14,930 nt of DNA, taken from NCBI GenBank assembly GCA_047615875.1, contig JBLHGU010000125.1:1-14930 (forward strand), in the 5' to 3' direction. The position numbers were made by a program, and so were the translations under genes. This DNA is from JBLHGU01 sp047615875 (lineage in GTDB: Bacteria > Pseudomonadota > Gammaproteobacteria > Arenicellales > CAJQKF01). Positions 7,044 to 12,480 of the stretch are shown here, piece after piece (within the stretch, counting starts at the first letter, position 1; each line of letters opens with the position of its first letter). The notes beneath the pieces were generated by a model, which had not been told where the DNA came from, searched no databases, and saw nothing but the letters and a program-made list of their open reading frames with translations.

Positions 7044-7376
7044 TCAGGTAGACTTTGTTGAACTACTGTCAGGTTTGGATGATCCACTACTTTTCGAGGA
7101 TTCTCCGGAAGAGTCAGAGCTCTTTTTGCTATCTGATTTAGACTCCGACGACGAACCGCTCGACTCGCTAGAGCTATCTTTACCCTTCTTGCCATTATTC
7201 TTGAAGTCAGTCTCATACCAACCTGTGCCTTTAAGAACAAAAGCCGATGCTGAAATTTTCTTTTTTAGAGTTTCATCGCCACATTCAGGACAAAACTTGA
7301 GGGGGTCGTCAGCCATTTTCTGCAGAGCTTCAAACTCATGAGCACAATCAGTGCAGACATATTCATAGATGGGCAT
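7044..7376 (-). CDS. FmdB-type zinc-ribbon protein with serine-rich tail
   Basis: Encodes 110 residues. The first half is a putative regulatory FmdB-family zinc ribbon: MPIYEYVCTDC with Cys8/Cys11 and FCPECG with Cys29/Cys32, followed by LKKKISASAFVLKGTGWYETDF, a stretch typical of the family. The second half (about 66-110) is low complexity, roughly half Ser with Lys, Glu, Asp and Gly, and is probably disordered. Proteins of this type often sit just before aspS in Pseudomonas and relatives, with a shorter tail. Function is unknown; the FmdB name comes from a formamidase regulator and need not apply. It is the first gene of an apparent unit with aspS and nudB. Strong antisense ORFs over the tail are artefacts of the biased composition. 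Confidence 0.88.
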   Translation of the reverse strand: MPIYEYVCTDCAHEFEALQKMADDPLKFCPECGDETLKKKISASAFVLKGTGWYETDFKNNGKKGKDSSSESSGSSSESKSDSKKSSDSSGESSKSSGSSKPDSSSTKST

Positions 7377-7520
7377 AGTGCGCAGCCTTTAATTAAAGCC
7401 GGAAAAACCGGAAAATTCTTGAAAATACAATTAGATACGGATCCCCAACCATAGGGATTCAAAAACTCAAAATCAACCAACACAGGAATTCCGGTGAGGG
7501 CTTGATTTAGCAGGGCGCGG

Positions 7521-7526
7521 ATTATA
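7521..7526 (-). promoter_or_regulatory. candidate -10 box for the zinc-ribbon/aspS/nudB unit
   Basis: The minus strand of the 199-bp gap after ampG contains a perfect TATAAT (7526-7521) followed at once by the GC-rich stretch CCGCGCCCTGC. A matching -35 is weak: TGTTCA with an 18-bp spacer is the best seen. Transcription would start near 7514, leaving a leader of roughly 140 nt before the ATG at 7376. GC-rich discriminators are a known feature of growth-rate and ppGpp-controlled promoters, which would suit a tRNA synthetase operon; that link is an inference. Confidence 0.45.
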
Positions 7527-7575
7527 CCTGAGTGTTGGCAAACCTGAACACCACTGCTTTCAGACTATGAACAAA

Positions 7576-8964
7576 TTACTCATTTTTAACTATTCTGGGT
7601 TCGAAACCACCAGCCGGAATATATTTCGCTGCTAGAAAGATGATCACCAGAGCCGGCAGGCCCAACGCGGCCGCTGATAGAAAAAATATCACATAGCCAT
7701 AAGTTTCCACATAAACACCAGAAAACCCGGCGATCAATTTTGGGAACAGCAACATCATTGAGCTGAATAAGGCGTACTGAGTGGCGGTGTAAGAAATACT
7801 GGTGAGCGAGGACAAATAAGCGATAAAAGCAGCAGTGGCAATCCCAGCACTCAGATTATCTGCAGATATAACTACGGTCAGCCAGGTCAAGTCGTGGCCG
7901 ATTGTTGCCAATAATGCAAATAAGGTATTCGTAACCGCAGTAAGTGCAGCGCCTAAAAACAGGATAACCATAACGCCGTAGCGCATCATCATAACACCAC
8001 CAACGCCTGCACCAACGATGGTCATGATGGGACCATACACTTTCGAAATCTGTGCAATTTCGAGTTTGGTGTACTGCATGTCTGAGTAAAAAACGTTAGC
8101 CATCACACCCAGCACGATATCCGAGATCCGATACATACTAATGAGTGAGAGAATAAGCAGCGCATGCCATTTGTAACGCTGAAAAAAGTCGATAAACGGT
8201 ATAACCGCGGCGGCGTAGAACCAGCCAATGCCTAATTGTAGTCGACCAGGTAACCAGCCAAATCTGCCTGCCGGCGTTGTAATAGAACTAAGGTTTGGTA
8301 CACGAGATTCAGATTCTGAAATGAGCATAGTCGTAATCATCCCAACCAGCATCAATGCGCCCATGCTCAGATAAGAGATCATCCAGGGATAATGCTCATA
8401 CGTGGACTCGTCACTATCGAAAATTCCGGCAATGACGAGGGCTCCTGCCTGAGAAGCGATCAAAGCAATACGGTAGCCTGCCAAATAACTCGCCGCCAAG
8501 GCAGCCTGCCAATCGACATCTGCAGATTCAATTCTATAGGCATCCAGCGCGATATCCTGGGTGGCGGACGCAAACGCGGTGAGAATTGCGAAGGTTACCA
8601 TTAGGCCCAGGTCCTGTGACGGATCGGTCAAGCCCATACCACATAAAGACGCAGCCACACATATTTGAGACGCCAATAGCCAGCTACGACGTCGCCCCAT
8701 AAGTTTGGTGAGCCATGGCAGTGGCATGCGGTCTACCAAAGGTGACCACATCCACTTGAACGCGTAAGTCAGACCAATCCAACTGATAAAGCCGATGGTT
8801 GAACGTTGAATTTCAGCCTCGCGCATCCAGAAGGATAACGTGCCAAAGACCAGATATAATGGCAGCCCGGCTGAAAAGCCTAAAAACAACATGGCAACGA
8901 CTTTTTTGTTGGTATAGATCGTCAAAGACTCTTTCCAACCACGTACTGTTTGTTGCTCAGACAT
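7576..8964 (-). CDS. ampG: AmpG-type muropeptide permease (MFS)
   Basis: Encodes 462 residues, slightly shorter than E. coli AmpG (491). AmpG imports GlcNAc-anhydro-MurNAc peptides across the inner membrane for cell-wall recycling; in species with AmpC it also supplies the signal for beta-lactamase induction. The N-terminus MLFLGFSAGLPLYLVFGTLS, then WIGLTYAFKWMWSPLVDRMP, MGRRRSWLLASQ and TQDIALDAYRIE are hallmark AmpG stretches, and about 12 or more hydrophobic helices are spread along the protein. No ampC, ampR or other recycling gene lies in this window. The ATG at 8964 has a GGAAA sequence about 8 bp before it. It diverges from pyrE with almost no gap, so its promoter must lie within or over the pyrE coding start. 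Confidence 0.92.
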   Translation of the reverse strand: MSEQQTVRGWKESLTIYTNKKVVAMLFLGFSAGLPLYLVFGTLSFWMREAEIQRSTIGFISWIGLTYAFKWMWSPLVDRMPLPWLTKLMGRRRSWLLASQICVAASLCGMGLTDPSQDLGLMVTFAILTAFASATQDIALDAYRIESADVDWQAALAASYLAGYRIALIASQAGALVIAGIFDSDESTYEHYPWMISYLSMGALMLVGMITTMLISESESRVPNLSSITTPAGRFGWLPGRLQLGIGWFYAAAVIPFIDFFQRYKWHALLILSLISMYRISDIVLGVMANVFYSDMQYTKLEIAQISKVYGPIMTIVGAGVGGVMMMRYGVMVILFLGAALTAVTNTLFALLATIGHDLTWLTVVISADNLSAGIATAAFIAYLSSLTSISYTATQYALFSSMMLLFPKLIAGFSGVYVETYGYVIFFLSAAALGLPALVIIFLAAKYIPAGGFEPRIVKNE

Positions 8965-8986
8965 GACTATTTCCAGTAATAATTCT

Positions 8987-9640
8987 ATGCTCGATTATCA
9001 ATCCGAATTCCTGCAATTCTGCATTTCTACTAATGTTTTGCGGTTTGGGGACTTTACCCTCAAATCCGGCAGGCAAAGCCCGTATTTTTTCAACGCGGGA
9101 CTGTTCAGTTCAGGCGCCTCGTTAAACCGCCTGGCGCAATTCTATGCCCAAACCCTTGAACAACATATGAATAATGACTACATGCTGTTCGGTCCAGCTT
9201 ACAAAGGCATTCCGTTGGTCACCTCAGTCGCCATGGCAATGGATGGCTTATATCAGAAAGATATCCATATTGCCTTTAATCGCAAAGAAGTTAAAGATCA
9301 TGGTGAAGGTGGCAACCTGGTCGGCGCGCCACTACGCGGCGATGTGGTCATTGTGGATGATGTCATCACTGCAGGAACTTCTGTTGGCGAGTCGGTTGCC
9401 ATAATCGAGGCTTCAGGAGCCAGGCCAGCTGCAGTACTCATTGCGCTCGATCGAGAAGAAATTGTCGAAAATAGTGGCGGGCGATCAGCTGTGCAAATGG
9501 TTGCTGAGCGTTACGGAATCCCCGTGTTTTCCATTGCAAAACTGACCACACTGATTGGCTTTCTTGAGCAATCGACAGAACAATCCGACACCCTGGAAAG
9601 AATTCGAACCTATCGCAATACCTTTGGCGTTATGGATTAG
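8987..9640 (+). CDS. pyrE: PyrE, orotate phosphoribosyltransferase
   Basis: Encodes 217 residues from the ATG at 8987, where MLDYQSEFLQFC lines up with E. coli MKPYQRQFIEFA. An in-frame ATG at 8963 would add eight residues (MTISSNNS) and overlap the ampG start codon; neither has a visible Shine-Dalgarno site. PyrE joins orotate to PRPP to make OMP in pyrimidine synthesis. Visible motifs are FGDFTLKSGRQSPYFFNAG, LFGPAYKGIPL, FNRKEVKDHGEGGNLVG (the catalytic loop) and the PRPP-binding VVIVDDVITAGTS. It is the only plus-strand gene in the window. Its TAG overlaps the TAA of the convergent carboxylesterase gene by 4 bp, leaving no room for a terminator between them. Confidence 0.95.
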   Translation: MLDYQSEFLQFCISTNVLRFGDFTLKSGRQSPYFFNAGLFSSGASLNRLAQFYAQTLEQHMNNDYMLFGPAYKGIPLVTSVAMAMDGLYQKDIHIAFNRKEVKDHGEGGNLVGAPLRGDVVIVDDVITAGTSVGESVAIIEASGARPAAVLIALDREEIVENSGGRSAVQMVAERYGIPVFSIAKLTTLIGFLEQSTEQSDTLERIRTYRNTFGVMD

Positions 9641-10326
9641 TTAGCGTTAAAACGATTCTTCAACCAGTGGCCGATCGCGGTTATTTCTTCCGCGGAGACA
9701 GAATGTGGCATGGGGTAGGTATTCCACTCTACCCCATAGCCCAATTTTTCCAACAGATTTTTACTCTTTAAGCCTAACTCCGCTGAAACCACGGGATCCG
9801 ATTCGCCATGGGCCATAAAAATTGGTGTCTCAGTGTTTGCTGCAGAAAGATTATCTGCAAAGGTATTGATCATTGGAATATAGGTCGACAATGCAATTAC
9901 ACCTGCAAGCCTGTGCTGACTACGTAAACCGGCGTGTAAAGCGATGGCGCCACCTTGAGAAAATCCTGCTAATATGATGTTTTCCGCGGGAATCCCCTGC
10001 CCTATCTGCTGTTCAATAATGCCTTGAACAATCTGTTCGGATTCGAGCACGCCAGCTTCATCTTCACGATTAATCAGGTCCATAGACTTGATATCGTACC
10101 AGCCACGCATCTGCATACCACCATTTATGGTAATTGGGCGTACCGGTGCGTGTGGAAATAAAAACTTAACTGAAACCGATTCCGGCAATCCGAGGTCTGG
10201 CACGATGGGCACAAAATCATTGCCGTCAGCACCCAGTCCATGTAGCCAGATAACCACCCACTGTGGATTAACCCCATGCAGAAGTTCAACCATCTCGATT
10301 TTATCGGCAGCGTGTAGATTATTCAT
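9637..10326 (-). CDS. EstB-type carboxylesterase (alpha/beta hydrolase)
   Basis: Encodes 229 residues from the ATG at 10326, close to the 218 of Pseudomonas fluorescens carboxylesterase EstB, which it resembles through VIWLHGLGADGNDF, HAPVRPITINGG, MRGWYDIKSMD, ILAGFSQGGAIALHAG and YPMPHSV. The catalytic triad is probably Ser123 (GFSQGG), Asp177 (ESDPVV) and His208 (MPHSV). Members act on small esters in the cytoplasm; some remove palmitate from proteins or act on lysophospholipids, so the substrate is open. The frame stays open back to a TTG at 10449, adding 41 hydrophobic-leaning residues; no family match supports that start, but a membrane-anchored longer form cannot be excluded. No clear ribosome site is seen. 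Confidence 0.88.
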   Translation of the reverse strand: MNNLHAADKIEMVELLHGVNPQWVVIWLHGLGADGNDFVPIVPDLGLPESVSVKFLFPHAPVRPITINGGMQMRGWYDIKSMDLINREDEAGVLESEQIVQGIIEQQIGQGIPAENIILAGFSQGGAIALHAGLRSQHRLAGVIALSTYIPMINTFADNLSAANTETPIFMAHGESDPVVSAELGLKSKNLLEKLGYGVEWNTYPMPHSVSAEEITAIGHWLKNRFNAN

Positions 10327-10420
10327 AAATGGAAATTGTAACGAAGGAAAAGATTGATAAATAGTCGATCCGAACCAGGGCAGACATATAAACATAAATA
10401 GATATTTAGCCAGAGAAACA

Positions 10421-10463
10421 CTCGACCACCCGGATATGAAGGATGGCAAAACCGGATCTCGAG
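10421..10463. repeat. dyad just after the RodZ-like gene
   Basis: CTCGA (10421-10425) pairs with TCGAG (10459-10463), and inside them CCGG (10430-10433) pairs with CCGG (10452-10455), with an 18-nt loop and a small internal bulge. It starts 3 bp after the stop codon of the RodZ-like gene. Without a run of T after it, it is not a textbook intrinsic terminator. It may be a processing or weak stop signal, or chance. Confidence 0.25.
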
Positions 10464-10465
10464 TA

Positions 10466-11041
10466 TTACTCGGTGGTGCCAGTTCTTGTTTGAGGAGTTA
10501 GCTGAACGGAAATTTCAGAGCCTGGTTGCACTACACCAGAACCACTAACGCCTATGGAAGCTAATACACCATCCGGACCCAATAACTTGATACCACTCAT
10601 GCTCCAGGCAACAACAATAACCAGAATCATTGCCACCCACAGCAACCAGCCTTTGCTACTTCGACGTTCAGCATGCTCGCTAAACACCTGGGCACCAATG
10701 CCCGATTTAATCGGCGATGAAAGGGTACCAGGGTCAATAGAGATAAGGTTTTCAGTTTCTACTACAGTTTCCTCGTCGATGCCCAATAAGCGAGCATAGG
10801 AGCGTTGATAACCGCGTACAAAAGTGGGGCCTGGTAATTGGGTGTAATCGTCCACCTCCAATGCCTCGATCACGGTAACCCTAAGATTCAGGTTTGCGGC
10901 AACATCTTCCACACTCCAACTAAGTCCTTTACGCGCAGCGGCAAGCAATGATCCCGGACTCTCTCTTGAGGTGAGCTCGGGTTCTACTGCAGTGAGTTCA
11001 TCGATCATTGTGTCGTCCAACCTGCCCAGCGAAATATTCAT
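10466..11041 (-). CDS. short RodZ-like HTH/transmembrane protein, no C-terminal domain
   Basis: Encodes 191 residues. Residues about 30-100 form a RodZ-type helix-turn-helix domain: LLAAARKGLSWSVEDVAANL, then PGPTFVRGYQRSYARLLGID, matching E. coli RodZ STFLRGYIRSYARLV. A basic stretch (ERRSSK) precedes one membrane helix at about 131-150, leaving about 40 Ser/Thr/Gly/Pro-rich residues outside. E. coli RodZ has 337 residues with a long periplasmic linker and a beta-domain, which is missing here; the downstream sequence in any frame does not look like a lost remnant. RodZ links MreB filaments to the membrane for rod shape. This may be the only RodZ, a second shortened copy, or a membrane-anchored regulator. 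ATG at 11041 is used; an ATG at 11008 with AGGTTGG before it is an alternative start. Confidence 0.75.
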   Translation of the reverse strand: MNISLGRLDDTMIDELTAVEPELTSRESPGSLLAAARKGLSWSVEDVAANLNLRVTVIEALEVDDYTQLPGPTFVRGYQRSYARLLGIDEETVVETENLISIDPGTLSSPIKSGIGAQVFSEHAERRSSKGWLLWVAMILVIVVAWSMSGIKLLGPDGVLASIGVSGSGVVQPGSEISVQLTPQTRTGTTE

Positions 11042-11054
11042 GTAGAAATTCTAC
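11042..11054. promoter_or_regulatory. 13-bp perfect palindrome abutting the RodZ-like start
   Basis: GTAGAA-A-TTCTAC, two exact 6-bp arms about one central base, directly touching the ATG at 11041. It could be an operator, possibly for autoregulation by the HTH protein it precedes, or an RNA hairpin limiting access to that start. It also contains TAGAAT on the minus strand, which could be read as a -10 box. Role unproven. Confidence 0.35.
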
Positions 11055-11082
11055 CATTTCCTAGAAAAAATACGAAGTTACA

Positions 11083-11124
11083 GTGAATTGTTTTAGTGTT
11101 TTCTTAAAAATAAAACCAATTCAC
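11083..11124. repeat. AT-rich inverted repeat between yigI and the RodZ-like gene
   Basis: GTGAATTG (11083-11090) is the exact complement of CAATTCAC (11117-11124). After one mismatch the pairing continues for TTT/AAA, leaving a loop of about 18 nt. It lies 26 bp after the yigI stop and 41 bp before the RodZ-like start. On the minus strand a T-run follows some 10-15 nt later, so a weak terminator for the yigI unit or a binding site for a dimeric regulator are both possible. Confidence 0.35.
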
Positions 11125-11150
11125 AACCTTTTCAGCCTCTTATCGACTAG

Positions 11151-11591
11151 TCACCCAATAATATACGCCCCAGTACCCACCGCTATTAGCTCAGCATGGT
11201 TGTTATGTAGCTCCATTCGGGTAACTGCTACTTTCCTACCAGCCCTTAAGACATAAGCGTTGGCATGAAATGAATCTCCAAGCCCTGGCCTGAGATAATC
11301 AACTCGCAAATCGATGGTACCCATCTTAGAGAACGCAGTTTCTGCAGATTTGTCCTGTGGGTCAAATTTCTTCGCCTGGGACGCGAACGCGGCCAGCCCA
11401 CCAATTACATCAAGCGAACTCGATATGACGCCACCATGCAGATTACCACGCATATAGTTGCCAACCAATTCTGGCTTCATATCAAAGTTTAAGACCGCCA
11501 GGCCCTCCTTATCAAATTCAAACTGGAAGCCGATTTGCTTATTAAATGGAATTTTCTCAGCAAATATTCTTGCCAGATCTTCTAGTATCAT
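11151..11591 (-). CDS. yigI: YigI-type hotdog acyl-CoA thioesterase
   Basis: Encodes 146 residues, near the 155 of E. coli YigI, which it resembles along its length: KIPFNKQIGFQFEF, LVGNYMRGNLHGGVISSSLD, FSKMGTIDLRVDYLRPGLGD and LRAGRKVAVTRMELHN. The HGGVISSSLD turn and helix are the active-site region of the PaaI-like hotdog thioesterases, which cleave acyl-CoA to free acid and CoA in the cytoplasm; YigI itself has been assigned activity on medium- and long-chain acyl-CoA. The ATG at 11591 gives the expected N-terminus. It follows the DUF3530 hydrolase by 57 bp on the same strand and may share its transcript. No strong ribosome site is visible. Confidence 0.88.
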   Translation of the reverse strand: MILEDLARIFAEKIPFNKQIGFQFEFDKEGLAVLNFDMKPELVGNYMRGNLHGGVISSSLDVIGGLAAFASQAKKFDPQDKSAETAFSKMGTIDLRVDYLRPGLGDSFHANAYVLRAGRKVAVTRMELHNNHAELIAVGTGAYIIG

Positions 11592-11648
11592 AGTTGAAAT
11601 GAATGCACGGTGAACGTCATAAACCGGACGCCATAATTAAACTTTGGA

Positions 11649-12452
11649 TCATTTAGACTGAAACTGAAGTGAGTCGAGCCAGGAAATTATAATCTTTCCA
11701 GCTGGTTCGTTTTTGCCATGAAAATAATGATCCGCGCCCTCTACCCATTGTTGCGTAGATGCCGGGTGACCTAGCTCCTGCAATAGTTTTTTTCTGACCA
11801 GTGCCTGTGCCTTTACACGAGAGTATTCTTCACTACCCAGCAAATCCAGTACAGGCACCGCCATTTGGTTCAGTGGAAATGGCTTTATAAGATCCTGATG
11901 GTAGTCAGTTGCCCCCATTCCCATACCTATATAAGCGTCAATCGATGAATCCCCTACACTATCGATCCAGCTCATTGCCATGTGAGCACCACAACTATGA
12001 GCAAGTAATACGATCGGTCCTTTGCCCCCATCACGTAAATATTCAATTATCACTTCTATACGGGAATACGCTTTTGGGAAAATCTTAACGTAGTCATAGT
12101 AAAGCGCACCTTTCTCGAGCACAGGCATCTGCGCCGACAAGGTTGACCAGCCAGATTCTGCCAGAATGACGCGCAGAGGGCCAACTACTAGCTCCCAATC
12201 CGCGTGATAGCCTCGCCCGTGTAGTAGAACAACAACTCCCTTCTCTTCTTCTGCTTCAATATAGACATTAACGAATTCAGTTGCGTCTGCGCTCAAGCGC
12301 AGCGCATCGCCATCAAACAAATTACTTTCCATTTCACTGGACAAACGCGCTTCTCTCTGCAAATCTGAAGCTTGCAACACCCCACTAATTAGTCCACCAG
12401 CCAATCCTATAAGTAGATATAAATAGCCTGTGAAGTTCATTACAGTTTGCAT
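11649..12452 (-). CDS. secreted alpha/beta hydrolase of DUF3530 type
   Basis: Encodes 267 residues. A hydrophobic N-terminus (about 6-27) ending VLQASD resembles a signal peptide cleaved near Ala28, though it lacks a basic start. The rest is an alpha/beta hydrolase: oxyanion-region VVVLLHGRGYHADW (73-86), nucleophile elbow LLAHSCGAHMAMSW with Ser153 in AHSCG instead of the usual GxSxG, and a probable His242 in GADHYFHG. HGRGYHADW, YYDY and AHSCGAHMA are typical of the DUF3530 family; its substrate is not known to me. GGGAG touches the first ATG (12452); an ATG four codons later (12440) has better spacing and may be the true start. It lies 28 bp after maeB, so it is probably in the mce-maeB operon. 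Confidence 0.8.
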   Translation of the reverse strand: MQTVMNFTGYLYLLIGLAGGLISGVLQASDLQREARLSSEMESNLFDGDALRLSADATEFVNVYIEAEEEKGVVVLLHGRGYHADWELVVGPLRVILAESGWSTLSAQMPVLEKGALYYDYVKIFPKAYSRIEVIIEYLRDGGKGPIVLLAHSCGAHMAMSWIDSVGDSSIDAYIGMGMGATDYHQDLIKPFPLNQMAVPVLDLLGSEEYSRVKAQALVRKKLLQELGHPASTQQWVEGADHYFHGKNEPAGKIIISWLDSLQFQSK

Positions 12453-12480
12453 CTCCCAGCATACAATAATGAATTATCGG

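Noticed and set aside
7030..7341. Acidic, Ser/Leu-rich plus-strand ORF opposite the zinc-ribbon gene
   Set aside because: It is the antisense of the serine codons in the low-complexity tail and has no family features.
7265..7483. 72-codon minus-strand ORF over the leader of the zinc-ribbon gene, considered as a leader peptide
   Set aside because: It runs far into the zinc-ribbon gene in another frame, lacks a clear ribosome site and shows no codon run suggestive of attenuation.
10327..10449. N-terminal extension of the carboxylesterase as a membrane anchor
   Set aside because: The open frame begins at a TTG with no ribosome site and EstB relatives start near 10326; kept only as an alternative in the gene entry.
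10327..10465. Remnant of the missing RodZ C-terminal domain downstream of the short RodZ-like gene
   Set aside because: No frame in this stretch resembles the RodZ periplasmic beta-domain, so a recent frameshift is not supported.
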